A stretch of 64,000 bases of DNA from Diphasiastrum complanatum (lineage: Eukaryota > Streptophyta > Lycopodiopsida > Lycopodiales > Lycopodiaceae), in NCBI GenBank assembly GCA_029204225.1, contig CM055100.1, positions 50,816,606-50,880,605 on the forward strand, written 5' to 3'. Below the pieces are notes generated by a model, which did not search any database, was not told the origin of the DNA, and was given only the letters and a program-made list of their open reading frames with translations. A program made the position numbers and the translations under genes. Below, one piece after another: positions 24,334 through 38,017 of this stretch; within the stretch, counting starts at the first letter, position 1; every line of letters starts with the position of its first letter.

Positions 24334-25408
24334 TGTATCGTCACCACTTCGTGCATGTCACATCATTATTACCATCATTGTCACTATTGCTCACTATACC
24401 CATTCTTACAAAATATTATGTAGTTCAATCAAATTTTGGAAAATGCAGTGTTATTTGATCCATGTTTGGCACTCAAATCCAGAAGAGCATAAATAATTTG
24501 TGTTTTCACTAAAAGTACTTTCTCACGACCTGTAGCTCTTTAGTGTGTAACACAATTCATGTTCTATTTAGATCTTTAAAATTTATCATCTCCTAATTTT
24601 GCTTGTTGGCTCCCTAATCTTCTTGTCATTGTCACGCACTAGTAGCTTGAGATAGATGCATGCTACACATAAGGGGTTAAAATTTAAACATGTAACTAGA
24701 GGGGTTGGTGGCCACTTGTTTATTGTATCTACTAATAATTCACCCCTTTTCATAACTTTTTCTCAACTTTAATCAAATTTGTTTCTCATTAGGACCAACC
24801 AATAATCATGTTCCAAGAGGAGCTTCAACCTAGCTTCACCATTCACATAACAACAACATGTTATAAATCATGGAACTACATCATCTTGAATTTCTCACTG
24901 GCACGCTATGTGCATCTCCCAAATTGCCAAATTTCAAGTCTAGAAAAATGTTGAGCTTTTGTTGTGTTTATTCTCTCTGACACTGTCATTGGTTGTAGTA
25001 TGAAAATTGTATCGTATATTTGCAAAGTAGAATGTGATGCAAGCAACAAGCATAATGCATATGAGCTTTAATGTGGTTTTATTAAACCTCTTTGTATTGT
25101 TGGATTGGTGACCCTATGCACTCCACACATAGTTGATGAGTCTCATTCTTAGCATCATCATTTCATTTATATATACTAGAATGTGTGTGTCCTATGTTCA
25201 ATTTGTTGTAGTCTATAGTCCCATCATTTGCATGTTGTTAGATCAATATTTTGATTGCATATTCAAACCACATTTTTGAAGAATTGACAAGCCATGATTA
25301 GATTTTATTCTATCCAAAAACAAGTTTCGAAGAGGATGTACAATATCTAGAAAAGTTCTTAGTAGAGATACTTTTTCCGTGCTCTTTGTTGTTTAACATT
25401 GGATGTTA
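24334..25408. other. Unclassified AT-rich DNA
   Basis: Nothing recognisable on either strand; no open frame with a motif. Confidence 0.4.
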
Positions 25409-25622
25409 TAGACTATTGCCTCATATAAAGACATGTTCAATGCGCATACCCATATGATGTACCATAGGCACCTACTTTTGACTAGCTACAATGTTAGATC
25501 TCATCTAAATTGCTTTTAGACTATTGCCTCATATAAAGACATCTTAAATGTATACCCATATGATGTACCATAGGCACCTACTTTTGACTAGCTACAATGT
25601 TAGATCTCATCCAAATTGCTCA
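25409..25622. repeat. Two-copy tandem duplication, period 108 bp
   Basis: TAGACTATTGCCTCATATAA begins at 25409 and again at 25517. The copies share 'CCCATATGATGTACCATAGG', 'CACCTACTTTTGACTAGC' and 'AATGTTAGATCTCATC' with only a few mismatches and one short indel. Confidence 0.9.
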
Positions 25623-25792
25623 TGGACTCCAAGAAAGAGAGGCCACAATCAATTATGCATGTATGTATTCTTTGCCCAACTTAACTTGCCAAGCCACATT
25701 TGAGCTACATTGTTAGGATCATAGGCCTCATAACCCATAATTTGTAGGATGGGATGGTCCAACACAATGTTGCCAAGCCCTAACAATTAATA

Positions 25793-25796
<4 letters not shown>

Positions 25797-25857
<61 letters not shown>
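25797..25857. repeat. (AG)n microsatellite
   Basis: An uninterrupted AG repeat of about 61 bp. Confidence 0.95.
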
Positions 25858-25861
<4 letters not shown>

Positions 25862-25947
25862 CCAAAAAGGTTTGTGCATTGGAATTCGGCAAAGTGTGAA
25901 CTTCAAGATGAAAAGCGTAGTTAGGGATTACTTTAAAATTAGGGTTT

Positions 25948-25953
25948 GGGGGG

Positions 25954-25993
<40 letters not shown>
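25948..25993. repeat. G-run plus (AG)n microsatellite
   Basis: A G run from 25948 followed by AG repeats to 25993, about 90 bp from the previous AG tract. Confidence 0.95.
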
Positions 25994-25995
<2 letters not shown>

Positions 25996-26459
25996 CTAAT
26001 ATGCCTATTTTTGTCATATAATTTTTACTTAGTATATAAAAGCAATAATAAGCTTTGTATCAGTCTCTACGAGGAAAAACAATGCATGTGCTAAATGAAT
26101 GCACACTCATTATGCATTTGTATGCCCATGACTTTATGTGTGTCTTTCATTGCATTTTTGGACTTAATTTGCACTAGGAAGCTATATATTTTCGCGGTTA
26201 CACGTGCCTTAAAATTGATTACTGCAACATTTGCACTGTGTATCCAATGGAGGGCCACTGACATGCATGATTCAAGACTGGGAGGGAAGAAAAACCAAGT
26301 CCCAATTGTTGGCTTACGAGATATCTTGATTTGGGAGGAGCTCAGATTGGAGGAGGGCCACGCCAAGTTAGGGATCTTGGCTACGAGCCAAGCCAAGTTT
26401 GGAATGCTATCTATGATATATAGGAATATATCCTTATTCTAGAAGAGTCACATACACTC

Positions 26460-27200
26460 GTCTATGAGATTCTCCTACTCTAGCGGAGTCTGAATGTTAA
26501 CTTGCTTCAAAAGCCAGACACAAATCTCTACCGGCAACCGACTTCAAAAGCAAGACAAAAATCTCTACCGACAAGGCTTATCTAACTCGGCTACTGTGGA
26601 AGATGCCCATCCTCTTTGAGTCCGAGTGTGTCATTGAGATGAGGAGGGGGTTGGGGGGGTGGGGGTTTGAGTTGGGGCCAGGGTGTCTTAGATTTGTCTG
26701 CCCGAGTTGAGCGGCCCTTGTTGCGCTTCGGCGCTGCGGCTCGAGAGTGGTGGTGGGGCCGCTTACATTCCCATGGAAACAACTGCGGTGGCTGCCACCG
26801 CCACCGCCACCACCACCTATGCCATTTTTGTCCATATTTCCCTTTTGTCCTCCCGCTACGGCCTACCCCCTCCGCCCGCCCTCACGTCCCCTTACAGACA
26901 CAAACCCTTTCGAGCCCCGAGCCGTTGGATTCGTCTGAGAGAACTGGATCCTAGCACGTGCGAGAATTTGATTGGTGAAAATTTTCTAGCGACGCGTGGT
27001 GCCAGTGCGCGTAAAATAGGTCGCGTCGCAAGGGAGGTCGCCATTTCCTCTTGTTCTTTTTGTCTCTCTTTTCTCGTCTTTTTTTCTCTTCTTCTTCTGC
27101 TGCTGCTGCGATTTGCTTCTGCCACCATAGCTACGATCCTCGACAGAGCTTCGAGCTCAGCGTCCTATAAAGCTCTCCCTTCACCTCCCTCCCTCAAGTA
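26460..27200 (+). promoter_or_regulatory. Candidate promoter region of the PLT/BBM-like gene
   Basis: The composition changes from AT-rich to GC/CpG-rich at about 26580, the only such stretch in the window. It holds a G-box CACGTG at 26955-26960 and an auxin-response-type TGTCTC at 27061-27066 within a CT-rich run. A TATA-like TATAAA at 27166-27171 is followed by CT-rich initiator-like sequence. Related genes in flowering plants are auxin responsive, which makes the TGTCTC worth noting, but a six-base match in a CT tract is weak. A pair of diverged repeats ('CAAATCTCTACCGGCAA'/'AAAATCTCTACCGACAA') sits at 26520-26575. The transcription start is inferred, not shown. Confidence 0.4.
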
Positions 27201-28231
27201 CGCCCATCTGCATTGGCAAGCTCTGAGCTGCGGTCGAGAGAGAGGAAGAGAGAGACTCGAGAGAGAGTGTGGGTGTGTCCTTGGGTGGAATTTTCTATTC
27301 ATTTTTTGTTGCTCATTTCCTGCACGATATGCACAGTCTTCGTTCTTGGCTATGGTGGTGTAACTTCGGCCAGCTTCCACGGTCCGCCTCTAACGCCTTG
27401 CCAGCGCGCCTTTCGCTTTGTCTGATGCCTGTCTGCCCGCTGTGGGGGTTCGCGCGCCGTGCTGTTGCAGGATAAAGACAGCTTTTTTTAGTGCGTAAAG
27501 TCTTGTGATGGAGGGATGGATGGAAGCTGCTTTTGACCGGAGACTTTGAGCAGTAGGGCAGCAGCAACAGCAACAACAATAGTAACAGCTTCACGATCTG
27601 GATAGACACGGCAAAACGGATCTAGCGCAATCGGTTTGGAGCTCCTATTTTCGTGTTGCTGAGCTGGGTCTAGCCTCACTGGTGGTTTATACTGCAGCAG
27701 ATTGACCATCTCGAGGATCAGCATATGCTAGTTGATGTTATGGAAAGCTGGGCTAAAGCGCTGGAAATTGTCGAAAGTGTTGACTGAATAGTTACCACCA
27801 CTGATATTACCACCACTCAGATCAGCATGATCAACTATGAACTGCTGGTGTAGCTGAATTAGTCTATATCTTCTTGGACTCTGCAGCTCAGAATAGCTGT
27901 GCTTTACTGAATCTGGAGGTTTTCGTGAAAGGAATTCCGTGATTATCAGCAACAGCTTCTGAGCGTCAAGGATCAAGCTGACTTTGTAGTTTTGGATGCA
28001 TTTGTAAATTTCTGTGAAAGGGATTCCATCAATAGCAACAGTTTCTGAGTGTGGATTGGCAGGCTCAGATTATCATTTTGTTCTTTTTGCTCTATTTGGA
28101 GATTTTTGTGAAAGGAATTTCATCTGCAGCAGCAGGGATCGAGCCTTCACGCCTAACGCGTGTTTGATCAAGCTAGGATTACCATCTGAAAAAGATTACG
28201 TGAAGTGCTGAATTGGTATCGCAGCAGACGG
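27200..28231 (+). promoter_or_regulatory. Long 5' leader with upstream ORFs
   Basis: If transcription starts just after the TATA-like site at 27166, the leader is about 1 kb unless spliced. It contains several upstream ATGs. One starts at 27508 with two more ATGs in the next 15 bases and ends in a stop at 27547-27549. Such uORFs would be expected to dampen translation of the main frame. A leader intron is possible but I could not place one with confidence. A CAG/CAA-rich stretch lies near 27554-27585. Confidence 0.4.
27918..28135 (+). repeat. Three diverged leader repeats containing GTGAAAGGAATTCC
   Basis: The core GTGAAAGGRATTYC occurs near 27925, 28013 and 28107, about 88 and 95 bp apart. 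Each is preceded by a T-rich 'TTTYTGTG/TTTCGTG' stretch. The first two are followed by the related sequences 'ATCAGCAACAGCTTCTGAG' and 'AATAGCAACAGTTTCTGAG'. They look like an old tandem triplication in the leader. Confidence 0.75.
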
Positions 28232-31200
28232 ATGATGCCTGTAAACAATTGGCTGGGCTTCTCGCTGTCGCCACATCCCCGATTTGATGCGCCAGATTCC
28301 AGCCAACAACACTCCTCCATAACCAGCCTTTCTATGGTACCTGCTAAAATTTCCGAGTCCAGCATCGGTTACGATGGATCCTCAGATTGCTATGGAGTCT
28401 CAGAAGGAAACGTGCCATCTCCGGAGATGCCTGAGATTTCTCCCAACGCAGGCACTGCCTCCTTTTGCATTATGGAGGCATTTAATCATGCGCACTCGGG
28501 AGGTAAGCTGATGGGATTAAATAGGAAGTGGGTCCTCTGTATTTAAGACCTATCCGTCCTGCTGTGCTGTGTTCTAACAAGTTGTCATCTAAAGCAGTCA
28601 GACTGTAGTTTGTTTGGCGAGAACGAAAGCGGTGTAACAAATATAGACGTGATCTGTGTCGTACTGCTTTTGTAGATCCAGCTTGGCAACTAGCTGCGAT
28701 GGGACCGACGAGAGGACTGCGCACTGCAACTCTACATTCTGAGCACATGCTTGCTGCGGCATATTCAAGTCCCAGGAGCAACAATGAAGGGAATTGTGCT
28801 GCCACGCAGTATGGGCTGGTGCACGCCAAGAAAGAACAACCTGAAGTGCCAAAGCTAGAAGATTTTCTGGGTGGTGTATCGCTGGGAGGTAGCTATGCAG
28901 ATAGAGATGTGCAGCAGCCTAATCTGGAAGAATTCTACTACGGAGCTGGTAGCCAGAGTCATGCCGATTTATGTAGACATAGCTCGGAGACAAATGCAAC
29001 ACGACTTTATCCATTCAGGGATGTGCAAACACCCTTTCATCCAGACGACGTGACAGGTGCAGTTTATGAATGCGGTTACAGTCATTCTCAGCAGCGAGAA
29101 GAGAACGTCTGTTCGGAGATCGCGAACAATCGCCCGATCCACGCCCAAAACCTACTGCATGAAGCTTTTGGCACAACCGGGCATGAGAATTTACTCTCGG
29201 ACTGTATTATGCAAGTTCCTTCGGGATCTTCTGCTCAAGCTGTTGCCGAAAATGGGAGCATGATCGGGATATCGGCGTTGAAGACGTGGTTGCGTCAGCA
29301 TCAGAACAATGCAGAGAATGGCGATACTTCTTCCAGTAACTCCAAGAATGATGGCACCGCCATTGCTAATCTGCAATCTTTGGCCCTATCGATGAGCCCC
29401 GTTTCACAGTCCAGCTCCGTTGCTGCGCCACAGATGGTGAATACTGCGAGCTCTCCTACTGAATCCAAGAAGAGAAACGCTGCAAAGGCTGGTGCCAAGG
29501 CGCCTTCTCAAAGAAAGTCCATCGACACCTTTGGACAACGCACGTCCATCTATAGAGGAGTTACAAGGTAGTGCCTCTTGATGACTGCAGCTATTTCTTT
29601 CTGAGAACACCGTCTCTTCTGGTCTTTCTGAACATATTCAATGAACTATTACACTTATTGAGCTGATTTAACTTATGTTGTAGTTCTGGGATGGCGAAGA
29701 TGAGTAGATGATCAAATTATTTTGCATTGCTATGTCCGATGTAGGATAGACTATATGATAGGCTGTCCTTAATGAACAACTATAAGCCCAGCTGCAGTAT
29801 GAAGCTGTGCTAGTTCTGAGCTCAGGGGCTAATGGTTCACGTGAATTGTGTTAGACATCGCTGGACGGGACGCTATGAAGCTCATCTTTGGGATAACAGC
29901 TGCAAAAAAGAAGGCCAAACTAGAAAGGGAAGGCAAGGTAAGTGACCGTAATTTCAGTTCGGAGCTTCGGCTCCTCTTTGTCTCCAAGTTGAGCTGTTTT
30001 TTTCTATTTCTCCATGTGCCAATTACTGGAGCTCCAATTAGAATAGGCTTATAGTGTCGGTGGTTTTGATGGAAAGTGAAAAGAAACTTTTAGTTGAAGT
30101 AGCGTGATCTCATATCTCCCACTCTTGTTTTTTGTCGCCTTTGCTCTTTGGTCGCGGGGGCACATCACCGTGCGGTCTTCCATCAACAGTCTATCTTGGT
30201 ACGTAGACTTGCTACTTCTTTCTAACTTTATAGCACAACTTTGTTAACGTCGGTTTTCTTCTATAGTGATGACCTATTTAACTAATGCATCAAATGTGAC
30301 AGACATGGAGAATACTACGTTGTGAACCTGTTACCTGGGTAATATATTTGATTGCTACATTCTGCTAATGTGTACAACAGGAGGCTATGATAAGGAAGAG
30401 AAGGCAGCTAGAGCATATGACTTGGCTGCACTGAAGTACTGGGGACCTACTACAACAATTAACTTCCCGGTAAGTACTTAGATTCTCACACAATGATTCT
30501 GAAGACTTGTGAGAACTTGATATCCCATACAGCATAGCCATATCAGCACAGCATTCCTACCATCCTAGAACTGTTCGAAGGTTCAAATTTCAAACATCAA
30601 GCTTCATCGCTCGGAAGGATCAGGCTTCAGGAACGAAACGCTTCCATTCTATCAAATCTTGAGCTGGGATGTACAGCTAGATAGACTTGCCTACATCGAG
30701 ACCTACAGCACGCTTTCGCCAGTCGAGAACTTTGTAACTATCAACGTAGGTTGAGTTCTAGCGTCCAGTGTCACAATTTACCACTTGTCCATAACACGGT
30801 GTTCAATCCTGAGCTGGTCAGGATTGTTGCTGAGGAATACGCTGGGGCCTGGGCAGTTGCTGAGGCATGCTGGTCTCAAAAATCTTAACAGCTCAATGGT
30901 TTCAAACCTAGGCCCAAGGCCGCCTCCTGGAATCATTATTTCCGCTTACGTCTTGTCAACCCAAATGTTTTTAGTTTCTCACCGCATTGTAATGGTTCCA
31001 TGGCACAGGTGAGTGATTACGAGAAGGAGCTTGATGAAATGAAGAACATGACGAGGCAAGAGTATGTGGCGTCTTTAAGAAGGTAGGCTGCCAAGTTCAA
31101 GCGACTTCCGTCCTCGTTACTCTTTAGTATTTAGATCGTACCTGCTTGCTGCCCGGTTTCAAAGCGACAATGCGTGTACTGCTGCGTATGATATACTATT

Positions 31201-32522
31201 CACAGATTTTTAACTGTAGCATGCATCATAACGCACAGGTTGCAGCCTTTTGACAGAAGCAATAATCCAAAAAAAAGAAAAACAAGAGTAACACTTTATT
31301 TGGATTGCAGAAAAAGTAGCGGTTTCTCAAGAGGCGCTTCGGTTTACCGTGGGGTTACAAGGTTAGTAGCTTCATTCGGCCCCGTTATTTTCGTTGTTGG
31401 ACTGTTACTTGGCATGCAACCTAATGATTTGGAGCTATCAGGAGCAATATCGAGTAGCGCGATCCTTGTTGCAGATATTCTTTGGCACGGAAAACTAAAT
31501 CACTCTATGCTTGTTCAGGCACCATCAACAAGGAAGATGGCAAGCTAGAATAGGACGAGTTGCTGGAAACAAGGACCTCTACTTGGGGACTTTCAGTGAG
31601 TACAAAGACAGATTCTTCGAACTGGGGTTGATGTTTTGAACCGTCTATCATCAGCTCACTGAATTAGTTTAGCTTCATTAGCACTTGAAACAACAAAGCT
31701 TGATTCCCTTTTACTTGCACAGGCACTCAGGAGGAAGCAGCGGAGGCCTATGACATCGCTGCCATTAAGTTCAGAGGGATCAATGCAGTAACCAATTTCG
31801 ACATAAACAGATACGATGTGAAACGAATTGGCTGCAGCCCGAGTCTACTGCTGGGGGACACTGCCAAGCGCATAAAAGAAACTGAAGTTTGTGATACAAG
31901 CGAGGATAATCATCATTCTCAAAGATCAGAAGAGAATGGAAAGTTGCAATCTGTGCCTCTTCAAAGTGATTTGAGCCGTAAGGACGTTCAGGAGTGGCAG
32001 ACTGCACCACCTCTACAATTCCGTGAAATGCAGCAGCAGCAACAGCAGCCTAAAAGCTGGTGTGATCAAGGACAGCAAAACTATCTTCCAGATCATTCCT
32101 ATCAAAACTTTTTGCAGCCCGCGAGCATGCCTCCGGCAGTGCTCCGCAATCTAATAGGCCTTGATCCGTTGACCTGTGATACAACATGCTCAAATGCCAT
32201 TCTATCCAATATGACTTCGACAAATCAAACCCTCGTCACAAACTCAGCTTATTCAACTACTCCTGAAAGTCCGACCCGCTCAGTCAGTCAAAAGGAGGAA
32301 GAAAACTCCAAGCAAACTGCCTTCGATCGTATCCTGCAAGGAGAGCCCAGTAGAGGATCGTACCAGCTCTACCTAGCACAAATGCAGCCTCAGAATCTGA
32401 TGAAATCCACCTACGAGAACAACATGCTGGGATCAGTAAACACACCTGCAATGCAAATGCACGGGAGACCACTCCTTGCTTCAGCCCACATGCCTATATT
32501 CGCAGTCTGGAATGATACTTAA
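28232..32522 (+). CDS. AINTEGUMENTA-like/PLETHORA/BABY BOOM-type AP2 transcription factor
   Basis: Nuclear DNA-binding regulator; relatives control meristem, root and embryo development. Exons: 28232-28502, 28676-29567, 29855-29937, 30190-30198, 30381-30469, 31009-31082, 31311-31361, 31519-31595, 31723-32522. All introns are GT-AG, phases agree, and the total is 2346 nt (781 residues plus stop). The start is chosen because [15 protein letters not shown] is the conserved euANT N-terminus. Further motifs are PKLEDFLGG (149-157), ALKTWLRQ (291-298, bbm-1 like), [11 protein letters not shown] (322-332) and [14 protein letters not shown] (375-388). AP2 repeat 1 spans about 381-448, the linker 449-482 and AP2 repeat 2 about 483-551, with YRGVTR and the YLG segments intact in both. 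After repeat 2 come AKRIKE and a Gln run near 620. The bbm-1 motif favours the PLT/BBM side over ANT itself. No miR172-like site was seen, as expected for this group. It appears intact. Confidence 0.95.
30190..30198 (+). other. 9-nt micro-exon encoding the VYL step of AP2 repeat 1
   Basis: TCTATCTTG is flanked by ...CAACAG and GTACGT. With the G ending the previous exon (CAAG, then GTAAGT) it reads Val-Tyr-Leu plus the first base of Gly, and the next exon starts GAGGC to give Gly-Gly-Tyr. A 9-bp exon at this place is a known feature of AP2/ANT genes. Without it the AP2 fold loses a core strand, so this confirms the gene model. Confidence 0.93.
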
Positions 32523-33801
32523 AGCAGCAGTTGCCTACTGTAGTTTCTGCTCTTGTTCTCAAGATTTCTGGAAGAACTTGCCAGGGGAAAGCATCGTATC
32601 TTGAGAGATGCAGGTACTCTTCAGCAGGTTGGAACGTTCTTTTGCGAGCAACTATCAAATCTACTGAAACATTCGTATATAGGCGTTTCTAGGCCTTCAT
32701 ACCGCCATGCAATGGACTAGCTGTTAGCTAAAACGTACGCAAAACAAGCTTAGCTTTAACTGAAAACAATTACCATGTAGAGACATCACAAATTCATTTC
32801 ATGGAACCTCTAAATGAATATATACTGTAAACAGTCAGCAAGCAAGCTGGATGATCAAAGGACAGATAGCTTTACTTTTTACTGCTCTAGATTTCTCAAT
32901 TCGCTCGGCTAATTTGGATAAATGTTTCAACTATCTGAAAATCAATATTGAAGGCATGATTTTTTTCTTGTAACTTGATGAGACCAAAATGTGAGAATTT
33001 GCGGCCGCACTAAGAATATAATTTCCATCAGTCTTCCTCCTTGGAATGTGAATTGGTTGACATTTGATTTTCAAGTTAGATTAAATCAGGGAACAATATA
33101 ACCTAATGCGTGCTCAGAAAAATTCATTCAGAATGTTTACGATTGTGGAGATCAGTCAATTATGCGAGCTCTCGAGAGTACAAATGGTTGTGGTCCTGAC
33201 CAACATTAGACCCTTTATGTTCTAAAATCTTCATCAAGGAATTTAGAATCAGAGGAACTATTTTGTAGCTCTGAAATCGTCTGAGTGTAGGTTGATACAA
33301 TGTTACAGATTAAAATGTTACAATCATCTGTATCAAAAACTTTTACTATGCTATCTTAATGTAATGTCCTGTGAATTAGTATGACATTGCTGTCATTCAA
33401 GACATTTCATGCAATCACGAATGGAGGCAATCTAGTATTCGTTTCTTCATGCCTTTGACCTCGCTTAACTGTATACTGAAATCTAGAAGTTTTGCGTGTA
33501 ACAGAATTGGCTCTAGTCCATACATCAGCGGCCAAGTCAACTGCTATCTTTATTCATCTGAATATGCATGCAGTCATATGGAGCTCATAGATCTCAGATC
33601 TTGAAAGTTTTCACAAAATTTCTTCCATATTCCCCCTAAAATTCAGATATTTGCTGTTTTCATCGAAAATGACGAGCTCTGCTCTACAACATTGTCTACT
33701 TACCTGTCTGGGCATATGTAGATTGGTTCATCTTAGGTGTTGGCTCACTGGAGAGGTTGTATGAATAAGTTTGACTAAATAGGCAGAAAAAACTTATCAA
33801 A

Positions 33802-33842
<41 letters not shown>

Positions 33843-34836
33843 ACATTAGCAAAAGCTTGATAATTTTACACTAAATTTACTTCTTATATTTTTTCTCTTG
33901 TGAGTTTATTTATTTTCACTTTTCAACATCAAGGCAAAGCTCCTATCAATCTTTTGGATCACCTTGTTTCCGATAATAATGCTTTTGAGAATCATCAGTG
34001 GAGATAGGCTTGCTAGATAATGTTAGAGATGGGTAAAATCAAGCTATATCTTATTGAGGTTAAAGCGTGTGAGGCTGACACATCTTGTCACTCTAGGATG
34101 GATGATTTCATCCATGTTGAGAGTTTTTTTTGGCACACACTATAAAAATCTTAACAAGAGAAGGCCACATGCAACTCCTCATTGTATTTGTTGGGAAAGC
34201 CATAAAGCTTAAAGAGTATGGGTAAACGATATATTGCAAGCATGAACTCACAACATCTACACAATTTAAGCGCAATTCTTTATGCAAAGACAAAACACAA
34301 TGCACACAAAACTCAATGCTTTTTGGTGGCTACATTTGATAACTATATAAATATTTGCTTTGGGGTTCTATTCCAAGAATGCATGCGCTTTCACATAGGC
34401 AAAAGAGCTAAAAGCTAACAAACTAAAAGTGAGTGGTTTTCCCCCAATTGTGATTGTAACTTATTGCCCAGGTGTATCACCAATTGATTGTTCATATAGA
34501 CTTGACATCTAACTACCTAGCTAATGGTTTGAATTGCACTAACTATCAATATCTCCTTCAATACGAACCTTCTCCTATCCAACTTCTATGACTCTCATCA
34601 ACTTTCTTAATGCTATCAATCTCTCTTATGAATGCCTTTAATAAATCCTACTATCATCTCTATGGTTGGGTAGAATCGCATTGATACTTCACCAATCTAA
34701 ACGAGATTTCTTATGTAGTGATATTGAAGCCCTATGCGCTAACTCTTGTGGATACCATTGTTTTTACATAGAAAAAAATAGCCCTAATTATTATTGAAAA
34801 CAATTTGATCTTGCAAAAAGTCCTCACCACCACGCT
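32523..34836. other. 3' flank of the PLT/BBM-like gene
   Basis: The 3' UTR must start at 32523 but no clear AATAAA signal is visible nearby, so its end is unknown. The rest is AT-rich without a gene. A NotI-type GCGGCCGC occurs at 33001-33008. A GA microsatellite lies at 33806-33838. Confidence 0.5.
33806..33838. repeat. (AG)n microsatellite
   Basis: About 33 bp of uninterrupted AG repeat. Confidence 0.95.
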
Positions 34837-35085
34837 TCATGCCGCCTCTTCATCGCCTAGCAACTCGTTAGAGATGTTCATCTTCAAGCAATGTAAGCCT
34901 ATCTTAGACCTTTTCTTGAACTTGGATACTTCTTGTGGGTTTTGAGGCTCCTCCTCACTACCCAAAACTTTATCCATTAGATATTGGAGCACTAAAATAG
35001 ACTCCATTCTTACTTTCCACAAGGAATAATTGGATGAGTTAAGCCTTTCACTAGACTCCAACAAAAGGCTCCTTATAGAAGACAT
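34837..35085 (-). pseudogene. Copia gag N-terminal fragment
   Basis: Minus-strand reading from an ATG at 35085 gives MSSIRSLLLESSERLNSSNY then SLWKVRMESIL. It continues to LHCLKMNISNELL, matching the gag start of the copia elements at 45944 and 49897. It stops at 34837. The sequence upstream (35086-35280) stays open but has no motif and is probably leader. Confidence 0.8.
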
Positions 35086-35599
35086 TTTGATGGATGCACA
35101 AGAAAAAGACATTAAATGGTTAATCAAACCTGGTATTCCAACAAATTGGAACCCAAATTGAAGATCATTTATCAATTTGACAAGATCTAAAAGGATCCTG
35201 ACCTTATTGAAAACCAAACACAAAACTAGTTGCTTCAATTCTAGAAAAAACAAGTGTTCAGGTGCCCAATAACCTTTCAAAAGGTTGTATTAGATCAAAC
35301 TTGATACAAATCACTACTATGCAACCTCACCCTAAACCACCCTAATCATGATTACAATCAAGGTCCTCAAATTATGTCACCATCTCATGCACCTCTTGAA
35401 AAAAATACATGATTTACTCCACTAACTTGCTTGATTTTATCAAACAATTCTCACACGGGCCGATAAGTGCAATGATGAAGTAGGACACATGCCTCTAGAT
35501 ATGTACATATGATAGTCATGTGGTCAAACAATTCAAATGACCAAATTACAATAGCTAGTTTTGCCAAATTTAACAGTACCTTTCTTGACTTAGATAGAT
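35086..35599. other. Leader or degraded copia sequence
   Basis: No domain recognised. Its position between minus-strand gag (34837-35085) and RT (from about 35600) fragments suggests leftover copia DNA. Confidence 0.3.
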
Positions 35600-36446
35600 T
35601 TCTTTTTGAATTTATCTCTTAGAATCTAGACTCTAGAATATAGCGAACTAGTCCCAAATTAGTCTTTTTAAACTCACTTGACAATTGATTGAGTTTAAGT
35701 CTTACTCAAATGATCAAATTTGTTGCTAGGTGGAAGGGCATCATCTACATATAAAACAATAATAATGTAATGGATATCATAAGACTTTTTGGAAACATTC
35801 TTTGTTTGGTGTATACATATTAAGACCAAGTTGATGAAAAAATTTATTGCTTTTTGGGAGCGAAGCCTTGGGATCTTGTTTTAACCATACAAAAGTTTGT
35901 GAATTCAAAATACATGATGTTTGAATTTTGGATGAATGTATTATTGCTTCATTTAATTTTTTTTTTTCTTGCATGTATCCATTTAGGAAAGTGGTGTGTA
36001 CATCCATTTTATTTCAAGACGTGTTCAAATAAACAAGATTTTGACCATTGGACATGCCTTGTTTATGGCACGCATAAATACTAAGTCGCACGTCCCATAA
36101 TGGGGACAATTTTACCATGCAACAGTTCAAAAAAGTTTGTCCATATATGTGCCATTTTCTCTCTTTGTAAGATAGACAAAATTATGAGAGTTGCTTGGGT
36201 GATGGTGCACATTTTTTCTTTATGTCTTTTGTGAATTTGATTGATGATTAACTTGTTAGATTTCTAGTGAAAATTGTAGGATTGATTGTTGACAAAATCT
36301 TCTTGAGGAGAGTGATTGATTGAAGGCATGTCAACATCTGGAGTTTGAATTGGTGTTGGAGTTGGAATAGAATCCATATTAAAAATCAGACTTGTTTTGA
36401 GGGATTTTGGTGACAATGCATGTAACACACCTAATCCAACCACCAA
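35600..36446 (-). pseudogene. Copia reverse transcriptase fragment
   Basis: Minus-strand reading around 36007-35777 gives MDVHTTFLNGYMQEKKKLNE, the copia RT MDVKTAFLNG block, then FVWLKQDPKASLPKSNKFFH, which corresponds to the GLKQAPRAW block. Upstream, 36446-36264 encodes a Pro-rich stretch like the linker before RT. Stops and losses make it a dead fragment. No YVDD core could be read. Confidence 0.8.

Positions 36447-38017
<1,571 letters not shown>

Noticed and set aside
26578-26835. Gly-rich minus-strand frame and overlapping + frames near the gene
   Set aside because: GC-rich promoter DNA opens many frames; no motif or splice continuity with the AP2 gene.
28699-29571. Start of the AP2 protein at the ATG at 28699
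   Set aside because: This ATG is internal; the upstream exon supplies the conserved [11 protein letters not shown] start with matching splice phase.
31240-31548. 102-codon frame overlapping the AP2 gene
   Set aside because: It reads intron, the 31311-31361 exon and the next intron in one frame; only the exon part is real.
28232-32522. miR172 target site in the AP2 gene
   Set aside because: No CTGCAGCATCATCAGGATTCT-like site is visible; this fits the ANT/PLT group, which lacks it.
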